A model generated the notes under the pieces. It saw only the letters and a program-made list of their open reading frames with translations, was not told the DNA's origin and searched no databases. From Xylocopa sonorina (Eukaryota > Arthropoda > Insecta > Hymenoptera > Apidae): a DNA stretch of 64,000 nt. Made by a program: the position numbers and the translations under genes. The DNA is taken from NCBI RefSeq assembly GCF_050948175.1, contig NW_027490231.1:620001-684000 (forward strand), written 5' to 3'. Every line of letters begins with the position of its first letter. Position 1 is the first letter of the stretch. This document shows positions 54,301 to 64,000 of this stretch, piece by piece.

Positions 54301-57300
54301 CGCGTTTTAAGTAGCATTAGAAAGCTATTGCTACGATACGTAGACATCTGCAAACGCTATTTCCTAGCGAGGAAGTTTCGCATTCACATTCATTTGAAGT
54401 GTAGACGAGGAATACACAATACTTCGCAAATCGTATTATATCTTACCATGAAACATAGAAATGAGATGCGATAACGCGTTTTAGGAATCATAAGAACTCT
54501 ATTGCTACGATACGTAGACATCTGCAAACGCTATTTCCTTGCAAGGAAGTGTCGCATTTACATTCATTTGAATCGTAGTCGAGGAATGCATAACACTTCG
54601 CAATGAATATTATATCTTATCAGGAAACATAGATATGAGATTGAATATCTCGTTTTAAGAAGCATTTGTACTGTATTGCTTCGATACGTAGACATCTGCA
54701 AACGCAAATTCCTAGCAAGGAAGTGTCGCATTTTCATCCATTTGAATCGTAGACGAGGAATGCATAACACTTCGCAATGAATATTATATCTTATCATGAA
54801 AGATAGATATGAGATGCAATATCTCGTTTTAGGAAGCATTTGAACTCTATTGCTTCGATACCTAGACATCTGCAAACGCTATTTCCTTGCAAGGAAGAGT
54901 CGCATTTACATCCATTTGAATCGTAGACGTGGAATGCATAACACTTCGCAATGAATATTATATCTTATCATGAAACATAGATATGAGATGCAATATCTCG
55001 TTTTAGGAAGCATTTGAACTCTATTGCTTCGATACGTAGACATCTGCAAACGCTATTTCCTTGCAAGGAAGAGTCGCATTTACATTCATTTGGAGTGTAG
55101 ACGAGGAATACATGATACTTCGCAAATCATATTATATCTTACCATGAAACATAGAGATGAGATGCGATATCGCGTTTTAAGAAGCGTTTGAACTCTATTG
55201 CTTCGATACGTAGCCATCTGCAAACGCTATTTCCTTGCAAGGAAGTGTCGCATTTACATTCATTTGTAGTGTAGACGAGGAATACATGACACGTCGCAAA
55301 TCATATTATATCTTACCATGAAACATAGAAATGAGATTCGATATCGCGTTTTGAGTAGCATTAGAAAGCTGTTGCTACGATACGTAGACATCTGCAAACG
55401 CTATTTCCTAGCGAGGAAGTATCGCATTCACATTCATTTGAAGTGTAGACGAGTAATACATAACACTTCGCAAATCATGTTATATCTCACCATGAAGCGT
55501 AGAAGTGAGATGCGATATCGCGTTTTAAGTGTCATATGAACTCTATTGCTACGATACGTAGACATCTGCAATCGCTATTTCCTTGCAAGGAAGTGTCGCA
55601 TTTACATTCATTTGAAGTGTAGACGAGGAATACATAACACTTAGCAAATCATATTATATCTTACCATGAAACATAGAAATGAGAGCGATATCGCGTTTTA
55701 AGAAGCATTAGAAATCTATTGCTACGATACGTAGACATCTGCAAACGCCATTTCCTAGAGAGGAAGTGTCGCATTCACATTCATTTGAAGTGTAGACGAG
55801 GAATACACAATACTTCGCAAATCATATTATATCTTACCATGAAACATAGAAATGAGATGCGATATCGCGTTTTAAGAATCATAAGAACTCTATTGCTACG
55901 ATACGTAGAAATCTGCAAACGCTATTTCCTTGCAAGGAAGTGTCGCATTTACATTCATTTGAAGTGTAGACGAGGAATACATAACACTTCGCAAATCATA
56001 TTATATCTTACCATGAATCATAGAAATGAGATGCGATATCGCGTTTTAAGAAGCATTAGAACTCTATTGCTACGATACGTAGAAATCTGCAAACGCTATT
56101 TCCTTGCAAGGAAGAGTGGCATTTACATTCATTTGAAGTGTGGACGAGGAATAAATGATACTTCGCAAATCATATTATATCTTATCAGGAAACATAGATA
56201 TGTGAAGCAATATCTCGTTTTAAGAAGCATTTGAACTCTATTGCTTCGATACGTAGACATCTGCAAACGCTATTTCCTAGCAAGGAAGTGTCGCATTTAC
56301 ATTCATTTGAAGTGTAGGCGAGGAATACATAACACTTCGCAATGAATATTACATCCTATCATGAAACATAGAATTGAGAGGCGATATCTTGTTTTAGGAA
56401 ACATTTGAACTCTATTGCTTCGATACGTGGACATCTGCAAACGCTATCTCCTTGCAAGGAAGAGTCGCATTTACATTCATTTGAAGTGCAGGCGAGGAAT
56501 ACATGATACTTCGCAAATCATATTATATCTTACCATGAAACATAGAGATGTGATGCGATATCGCGTTTTAAGAAGCATTTGAACACTATTGCTTCGATAC
56601 GTAGACATCTGCAAACGCTATTTCCTAGCGAGGAAGTATCGCATTCACATTCATTTGAAGTGTAGACGAGTAATACATAACACTTCGCAAATCATGTTAT
56701 ATCTCACCATGAAGCATAGAAGTGAGATGCGATATCGCGTTTTAAGTATCATATGAACTCTATTGCTACGATACGTAGACATCTGCAAACGCTATTTCCT
56801 TGCAAGGAAGTGTCGCATTTACATTCATTTGAAGTGCAGACGAGGAATACATGATACTTCGCAAATCATATTATATCTTACCATGAAACATAGAGATGAG
56901 ATGCGAAATCGCGTTTTAAGAAGCATTTGAACACTATTGCTTCGATACGTAGACATCTGCAAACGCTATTTCCTTGCAAGGAAGTGTCGCATTTACATTC
57001 ATTTGTAGTGTAGACGACGAATACATGACACTTCGCAAATCATATTATATCTTACCATGAAACATAGAAATGAGATGCGATATCGCGTTTTAAGAAGCAT
57101 TAGAACACTATTGTTACGATACCTAGACAACTGCAGACGCTATTTCCTAGCAAGGAAGTGTCGCATTTTCATTCATTTGAAGAGTAGACGAGGAATGCAT
57201 AACACTTCGCAATGAATATTATATCTTATCAGGAAACATAGATATGAGATGCAATATCTCGTTTTAAGAAGCATTTGAACTCAATTGCTTCGATACGTAG

Positions 57301-58309
57301 ACATCTGCAAACGCTATTTCCTAGCAAGGAAGTGTCGCATTTATATTCATTTGAAGTGTAGGCGAGGAATACATAACACTTCGCAATGAATATTACATCT
57401 TATCATGAAACATAGAATTGAGATGCGATATCTTGTTTTAAGAAGCATTTGAACTCTATTGCTTCGATACGTAGACATCTGCAAACGCTATTTCCTAGCA
57501 AGGAAGTGTCGCATTTACATCCATTTGAATCGTAGACGAGGAATGCATAACACTTCGCAATGAATATTATATCTTATCATGAAACATAGATATGAGATGC
57601 AATATCTCGTTCTAGGAAGCATTTGAACTCTATTGCTTCGATACGTAGACATCTGCAAACGCTATTTCCTTGCAAGGAAGAGTGGCATTTACATTCATTT
57701 GAAGTGTGGACGAGGAATAAATGATACTTCGCAAATCATATTATATCTTACCATGAGACATAGAGATGAGATGCGATATCGCGTTCTAAGAATCATAAGA
57801 ACTCTATTGCTACGATACGTAGACATCTGCAAACGCTATTTCCTTGCAAGGAAGTGTCGCATTTACATTCATTTGAATCGTAGACGAGGAATGCATAACA
57901 CTTCGCAATGAATATTATATCTTATCAGGAAACATAGATATGTGAAGCAATATCTCGTTTTAAGAAGCATTTGAACTCTATTGCTTCGATACGTAGACAT
58001 CTGCAAACGCTATTTCCTAGCAAGGAAGTGTCGCATTTACATTCATTTGAAGTGTAGGCGAGGAATACATAACACTTCGCAATGAATATTACATCCTATC
58101 ATGAAACATAGAATTGAGAGGCGATATCTTGTTTTAGGAAGCATTTGAACTCTATTGCTTCGATACGTGGACATCTGCAAACGCTATTTCCTTGCAAGGA
58201 AGAGTCGCATTTACATTCATTTGAAGTGTAGACGAGGAATACATGATACTTCGCAAATCATATTATATCTTACCATGAAACATAGAGATGAGATGCGATA
58301 TCGCGTTTT
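54301..58309 (+). repeat. 4.0-kb (23-mer) tandem duplication, copy 2
   Basis: This is the second copy, immediately adjoining the first. It carries the inherited 1-bp deletion near 55,685 but not the one near 53,400. It ends where GTTTTAAGTAGCATTAG of the next expected unit is replaced by GTTTTAAGAAGCATTTG. A roughly 60-bp interval at 56,111-56,173 departs from copy 1 and is described separately. Confidence 0.9.
56111..56173 (+). repeat. Gene-conversion-like patch inside copy 2 of the 4.0-kb duplication
   Basis: Within an otherwise near-identical duplicate, this interval differs from copy 1 (52,111-52,173) at about 12 bases: GAAGAGTGGC, TTGAAGTGTGGACG, AATAAATGATAC and CGCAAATCATATT replace GAAGTGTCGC, TTGAATCGTAGACG, AATGCATAACAC and CGCAATGAATATT. 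All these changes match the monomer 1,566 bp (9 units) downstream at about 57,677-57,739. Register is unchanged on both sides, which fits a short non-reciprocal transfer. Confidence 0.8.
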
Positions 58310-58667
58310 AAGAAGCATTTGAACACTATTGCTTCGATACGTAGACATCTGCAAACGCTATTTCCTTGCAAGGAAGTGTCGCATTTACATTCATTTGTAG
58401 TGTAGACGAGGAATACACAATACTTCGCAAATCATGTTATATCTTACCATGAAACATAGAAATGAGATGCGATATCGCGTTTTAAGAAGCATTAGAACTC
58501 TATTGCTACGATACGTAGACATCTGCAAACGCTGTTTCCTAGCAAGGAAGTGTCGCATTTACATCCATTTGAATCGCAGGCGAGGAATGCATAACACCTC
58601 GCAAATCATATTATATCTTACCATGAAACATAGAAATGAGATGCGATATCGCGTTTTAAGAAGCATT

Positions 58668-58707
58668 AGAACACTATTGCTACGATAAGAACTCTATTGC
58701 TACGATA
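58668..58707 (+). repeat. 20-bp direct duplication inside a monomer
   Basis: AGAACACTATTGCTACGATA (58,668-58,687) is followed directly by AGAACTCTATTGCTACGATA (58,688-58,707), one mismatch apart. This makes the only monomer I found whose length differs by more than one base (194 bp) and shifts the register of all later units by +20. The two halves carry different common variants, so an out-of-register junction between two monomers is as likely as local slippage. Confidence 0.9.
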
Positions 58708-59042
58708 CCTAGACATCTGCAGACGCTATTTCCTAGCAAGGAAGTGTCGCATTTACATTCATTTGAAGAGTAGACGAGGAATACATGATACTTCGCAAAT
58801 CATATAATATCTTTCCATGAAACATAGAAATGAGATGCGATATCGCGTTTTAAGAAGCATTAGAACTCTATTGCTACGATACCTAGACATCTGCAGACGC
58901 TATTTCCTAGCAAGGAAGTGTCGCATTTACATTCATTTGAAGTGTAGGCGAAGAATACATGATACTTCGCAAATCATATTATATCTTACCATGAAACATA
59001 GAAATGAGATGTGATATCGCGTTTTAAGAAGCATTAGAACAC

Positions 59043-60208
59043 TATTGTTACGATCGGTAGACATTTGCAAACGCTATTTCCTAGCAAAGAAGTGTCGCAT
59101 GTACATATATTTGAATCGTAGACGAGGAATGCATAACACTTCGTAATGAATATTATATCTTACCATGAAACATAGAAATGAGATTCGATACCGCGTTTTA
59201 AGAAGCATTAGAAAGCTATTGCTACGATACGTAGACATCTGCAAACGCTATTTCCTAGCGAGGAAATATCGCATTCACATTCATTTGAAGTGTAGACGAG
59301 GAATACATGATACTTCGCAAATCACATTAAATCTTACCATGAAGCATAGAAATGAGATGCGATATCGCGGCTTAAGAAGCATTAGAACACTAATGCTACG
59401 ATAGGTAGACATTTGCAAACGCTATTTCCTAGCAAAGAAGTGTCGCATTTACATTCATTTGTAGTGTAGACGAGGAATATATAAAACTTCGCAAATCATA
59501 TTATATCTTACCATGAAACATAGAAATGAGATGCGATATCGCGTTTTAAGAAGCATTAGAAATCTATTGCTACGATACGTAGACATCTGCAAACGCTATT
59601 CCCTTGCAAGGTAGTGTCGCATTTACATTCATTTGAAGTGTAAACGAGGAATACATGATACTTCGCAAATCATATTATATCTTACCATGAAACATAGAAA
59701 TGAGATGCGATATCGTGTTTTAAGAAGCATTAGAACACTATTGCTACGATAGGTAGACATCTGAAGACGCTATTTCCTAGCAAGGAAGTGTCGCATTTAC
59801 ATTCATTTGAAGTGTAGACGAGGAATACATAACACTTCGCAAATCATATTACATCTTACCATGAAACATAGAAATGAGATGCGACATCGCGTTTTATGAA
59901 GTTTTAGAACTCTATTGCTACGATACCTAGACATCTGCAGACGTTATTTCCTAGCAAGGAAGTGTCGCATTTACATTCATTTGAAGTGTAGACGAGGAAT
60001 ACATGACACTTCGCAAATCATATTATATCTTACCATGAAACATAGAAATGAAATGCGATATCGCGTTTTAAGAAGCATTAGAACACTATTGTTACGATAC
60101 CTAGACAACTGCAGACGCTATTTCCTAGCAAGGAAGTGTCGCATTTACATCCATTTGAATCGTAGACCTGGAATGCATAACACTTCGCAATGAATATTAT
60201 ATCTTATC
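59043..60208 (+). repeat. Long-range duplicated block, copy 2 (partner at 41,800-42,965)
   Basis: This is the partner of the block near 42 kb, with about seven clusters of diagnostic rare variants conserved in order. Differences include GTACATATATTTG versus TTACATACATTTG near its left end. It begins about 340 bp after the 20-bp duplication junction at 58.69 kb, so that junction may mark where foreign-register satellite was joined. Confidence 0.85.
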
Positions 60209-61039
60209 AGGAAACATAGATATGAGATGCAATATCTCGTTTTAAGAAGCATTTGAACTCTATTGCTTCGATACGTAGACATCTGCAAACGCTATTTCCT
60301 AGCAAGGAAGTGTCGCATTTATATTCATTTGAAGTGTAGGCGAGGAAAACATAACACTTCGCAATGAATATTGCATCTTATCATGAAACATAGAATTGAG
60401 ATGCGATATCCTGTTTTAAGAAGCATTTGAACTCTATTGCTTCGATACGTAGACATCTGCAACGCTATTTCCTAGCAAGGAAGTGTCGCATTTACATCCA
60501 TTTGAATCGTAGACGAGGAATGCATAACACTTCGCAATTCATATTATATCTTACCATGAAACATAGAAATGAGATGCGATATCGCGTTTTAAGAAGCATT
60601 AGAAAGCTGTTGCTACGATACGTAGACATCTGCAAACGCTATTTCCTAGCGAGGAAGTATCGCATTCACATTCATTTGAAGTGTAGACGAGTAATACATA
60701 ACACTTCGCAAATCATGTTATATCTCACCATGAAAAATAGAAATGAGATGCGATATCGCGTTTTAAGTATCATATGAACTCTATTGCTACGATACGTAGA
60801 CATCTGCAATCGCTATTTCCTTGCAAGGAAGTGTCTCATTTACATTCATTTGAAGTGTAGACGAGGAATACATAACACTTCGCAAATCATATTATATCTT
60901 ACCATGAAACATAGAAATGAGATGCGATATCGCGTTTTAAGAAGCATTAGAAATCTATTGCTACGATACGTAGACATCTGCAAACGTTATTTCCTAGCGA
61001 GGAAGTATCGTATTCACATTCATTTGAAGTGTAGACAAG

Positions 61040-63775
61040 GAATACATAACACTTCGCAAATCATATTATATCTTACCATGAAACATAGAAATGAGGTGCG
61101 ATATCGCGTTTTAAGAAGCATTAGAACTCTATTGCTACGAAACGTAGACATCTGCAAACGCTATTTCCTTGCAAGGAAGTGTCGCATTTACATTCATTTG
61201 AATCGTAGACGAGGAATGCATAAAACTTCGCAATGAATATTATATCTTATCAGGAAACATAGATATGAGATGCAATATCTCGTTTTAAGAAGCATTTGAA
61301 CTCTATTGCTTCGATACGTAGACATCTGCAAACGCTATTTCCTAGCAAGGAAGTGTCGAAATTACATTCATTTGAAGTGTAGGCGAGGAATACATAACAC
61401 TTCGCAATGAATATTACATCCTATCATGAAACATAGAATTGAGATGCGTTATCTTGTTTTAGGAAGCATTTTAACTCTATTTCTTCGATACGTGGTCATC
61501 TGCAAAAGCTATTTCCCTGCAAGGAAGAGTCGCATTTACATTCATTTGAAGTGTAGACGAGGAATACACAATACTTCGCAAATCATGTTATATCTTACCA
61601 TGAAACATAGAAATGAGATGCGATATCGCGTTTTAAGAAGCATTAGAACTCTATTGCTACGATACGTAAACATCTGCAATCGCTATTTCCTTGCAAGGAA
61701 GTGTCGCATTTACATTCATTTGAAGCGTAGACGAGGAATACATAACACTTCGCAAATCATATTATATCTTACCATGAAACATAGAAATGAGATGCGATAT
61801 CGCGTTTTAAGAAGCATTTGAACACTATTGCTTCGATACGTAGACATCTGCAAACGCTATTTCCTTGCAAGGAAGTGTCGCATTTACATTCATTTGTAGT
61901 GTAGACGAGGAATACATGACACTTCGCAAATCATACTATATCTTACCATGAAACATAGAAATGAGATTCGATATCGCGTTTTAAGTAGCATTAGAAAGCT
62001 ATTGCTACGATACGTAGACATCTGCAAACGCTATTTCCTAGCGAGGAAGTATCGCATTCACATTCATTTGAAGTGTAGACGAGGAATACACAATACTTCG
62101 CAAATCATGTTATATCTTGCCATGAAACACAGAAATGAGATGCGATATCGCGTTTTAAGAATCATAAGAACACTATTGCTACGATACGTAGACATCTGCA
62201 AACGCTATTTCCTTGCAAGGAAGTGTCGCATTTACATTCATTTGAAGTGTAGGCGAGGAATACATGACACTTCGCAATGAATATTACATCTTATCATGAA
62301 ACATAGAATTGAGATGCGATATCTTGTTTTAAGAAGCATTTGAAATCTATTGCTTCGATACGTAGACATCTGCAAACGCTATTTCCTAGCAAGGAAGTGT
62401 CGCATTTACATCCATTTGAATCGTAGACGAGGAATGCATAACACTTCGCAATGTATATTATATCTTATCAGGAAACATATATATGTGAAGCAATATCTCG
62501 TTTTAAGAAGCATTTGAACTCTATTGCTTCGATACGTAGAGATCTGCAAACGCTATTTCCTAGCAAGGAAGTGTCGCATTTACATTCATTTGAAGTGTAG
62601 GCGAGGAATACATAACACTTCGCAATGAATATTACATCCTATCATGAAACATAGAATTGAGATGCGATATCTTGTTTTAGGAAGCATTTGAACACTGTTG
62701 CTTCGATACGTGGACATCAGCAAACGCTATTTCCTTGCAAGGAAGAGTCGCATTTACATTCATTTGAAGTGTAGACGAGGAATACACAATACCTCTCAAA
62801 TCATGTTATATCTTACCATGAAACATAGAAATGAGATGCGATATCGCGTTTTAAGAAGCATTAGAACTCTATTGCTACAATACGTAGACATCTCCAAACG
62901 CTATTTCCTTGCAAGGAAGTGCGCACTTACATTTAGTTGATGTGTAGACGAGGAATACATAACACTTCGCAAATCATATTATATCTTACCATGAAACATA
63001 GAAATGAGGTGCGATATCGCGTTTTAAGAAGCATTAGAACTCTATTGCTACGATACGTAGACATCTGCAAACGCTATTTCCTTGCAAGGAAGTGTCGCAT
63101 TTACATTCATTTGAATCGTAGACGAGGAATGCATAAAACTTCGCAATGAATATTATATCTTATCAGGAAACATAGATATGAGATGCAATATCTCGTTTTA
63201 AGAAGCATTTGAACTCTATTGCTTCGATACGTAGACATCTGCAAACGCTATTTCCTAGCAAGGAAGTGTCGCATTTACATTCATTTGAAGTGTAGGCGAG
63301 GAATACATAACACTTCGCAATGAATATTACATCCTATCATGAAACATAGAATTGAGATGTGTTATCTTGTTTTAGGAAGCATTTTAACTCTATTTCTTCG
63401 ATACGTGGACATCTGCAAAAGCTATTTCCTTGCAAGGAAGAGTCGCATTTACATTCATTTGAAGTGTAGACGAGGAATACACAATACTTCGCAAATCATG
63501 TTATATCTTACCATGAAACATAGAAATGAGATGCGATATCGCGTTTTAAGAAGCATTAGAACTCTATTGCTACGATACGTAAACATCTGCAATCGCTATT
63601 TCCTTGCAAGGAAGTGTCGCATTTACATTCATTTGAAGCGTAGACGAGGAATACATAACACTTCGCAAATCATATTATATCTTACCATGAATCATAGAAA
63701 TGAGATGCGATATCGCGTTTTAAGAAGCATTTGAACACTATTGCTTCGATACGTAGACATCTGCAAACGCTATTT
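61040..63775 (+). repeat. 11-mer (about 1.91-kb) tandem duplication
   Basis: About 61,040-61,862 and 62,953-63,775 match at offset 1,913 bp (11 x 174 minus 1). Shared rare variants are AATGAGGTGCGATATCG, GAATGCATAAAACTTCGC, GCATTTTAACTCTATTTC and CTGCAATCGC. The missing base lies in GGAAGTGCGCACTTAC near 62,920, between the matched parts. Confidence 0.8.
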
Positions 63776-64000
63776 CCTAGCAAGGAAGTGTCGCATTTAC
63801 ATTCATTTGAAGTGTAGGCGAGGAATACATGACACTTCGCAAATCATATTATATCTCACCATGAAACATAGAAATGAGATTCGATATCGCGTTTTAAGAA
63901 GCATTAGAAAGCTATTGCTACGATACGTAGACATCTGCAAACGCTATTTCCTAGCGAGGAAGTATCGCATTCACATTCATTTGAAGTGTAGACAAGGAAT
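63776..64000 (+). repeat. Final satellite units, array continues beyond the window
   Basis: These are right-type units with AGCGAGGAAGTATCGC. The last one is cut by the window edge about 25 bp into a unit. There is no change of composition or flanking sequence here, so the array end lies outside. Confidence 0.9.

Larger units (their letters stand above)
1..64000 (+). repeat. 174-bp satellite DNA array, head-to-tail, spanning the whole window
   Basis: The same unit recurs every 174 bp from the first to the last base, always in the same orientation, about 367 times. Anchor words such as GACATCTGCAAACGC, GTCGCATTTACATTCATTTG and CATGAAACATAGA return in nearly every unit. Taking the TTG of CATTTGAA as unit start, units begin at 108, 282, 456 and so on, and this register holds to about 22.8 kb before the first 1-bp slip. 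Monomers differ mainly by substitutions. No unique DNA, transposon, inverted segment or telomeric repeat interrupts the array, and both window edges fall inside it. Such arrays typically form centromeric, pericentromeric or subtelomeric heterochromatin; which applies here cannot be told from sequence alone. I do not recognise the family as a named satellite. Confidence 0.98.
49286..64000 (+). repeat. Right domain of the array
   Basis: No GAGGACTACATAAC units were seen from here to the end. Characteristic variants are CATCCATTTGAATCGTAG with GAGGAATGCATAAC, CTTATCAGGAAACATAG, TAGCGAGGAAGT(A/T)TCGC, GAATTGAGATGCGATATCTTG and AAGAATCATAAGAAC. The domain holds the 4.0-kb tandem duplication, an 11-mer duplication and most of the small indels. 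It continues past the window end. Confidence 0.65.

Noticed and set aside
53229..54875. Reverse-strand open frames of 84 and 103 codons (53,229-53,483 and 54,564-54,875)
   Set aside because: They lie wholly inside satellite units, mostly B-type, and are repetitive themselves. Nothing supports a gene.
1..64000. CRISPR array
   Set aside because: Regular periodicity could suggest one, but there are no unique spacers between short repeats; the entire 174-bp unit is repeated, and no cas gene is present.
1..64000. CENP-B box (NTTCGNNNNANNCGGGN)
   Set aside because: The TTCG words in the unit (CTTCGCAAATC, CTTCGATACGTAGAC) do not have the required downstream A and CGGG. No match was seen in the consensus.
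1..64000. Transposon or retroelement insertions, telomeric repeats, rRNA or tRNA genes
   Set aside because: The 174-bp register can be followed through the whole window with only small indels, leaving no room for other sequence.
1..64000. Inverted segments of the array
   Set aside because: The anchor words always read in the forward direction; no block of the reverse complement was found.
1..64000. A strict 348-bp dimer or a single higher-order period
   Set aside because: A and B units do not alternate regularly, and the strong offsets (2, 3, 6, 7, 8, 11, 16, 23, 24 monomers) differ by region.

Overview
The whole 64 kb is one uninterrupted, head-to-tail satellite DNA array with a 174-bp monomer. 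About 367 monomers fit in the window, and the array runs off both ends. I found no gene, RNA gene, transposon, promoter, CRISPR array or unique spacer on either strand. The consensus monomer I compiled by eye is about 36% G+C. A tandem satellite of this unit length and array size points to a nuclear eukaryotic chromosome, most likely a centromeric, pericentromeric or other heterochromatic block. I cannot name the organism. CpG is not depleted (9 per consensus monomer against about 5.7 expected), which leans away from a heavily CpG-methylated vertebrate or plant genome and towards an invertebrate or other weakly methylated host. This is an inference only.

All monomers have the same orientation and almost the same length. 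I traced the register across the window and found only about eleven single-base indels and one 20-bp duplication, against thousands of substitutions. Because 174 = 3 x 58, one forward frame of the commonest monomer type stays open across unit boundaries. This produces many apparent open reading frames of 60 to 247 codons, all the same 58-residue repeat. They start at arbitrary TTG/ATG codons and are broken by fixed stop codons in other monomer types, so I do not annotate them as genes.

Layout. An edge-type domain covers about 1-4.1 kb. A core domain covers about 4.1-41.7 kb; it is marked by GAGGACTACATAAC variants and by an unusual marker monomer recurring 17 times between 4.45 and 48.65 kb. 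A right-type island lies at about 41.7-44.9 kb, core-type sequence returns at 44.9-49.3 kb, and a right-type domain runs from 49.3 kb to the end. The edge domains share variants (such as AAGAATCATAAGAAC) that I did not see in the core.

On top of this lie many recent amplifications with whole-monomer periods: 2-, 3-, 6-, 7-, 8-, 11-, 16-, 23- and 24-mers. The clearest is an exact-register 4.0-kb tandem duplication (50.3-58.3 kb). It carries a roughly 60-bp gene-conversion-like patch in its second copy. There are also dispersed copies, including a 1.2-kb block repeated 17.2 kb away. The window is best read as a record of satellite turnover by unequal exchange and conversion, not as a gene-bearing region. 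I found no convincing new molecular system.
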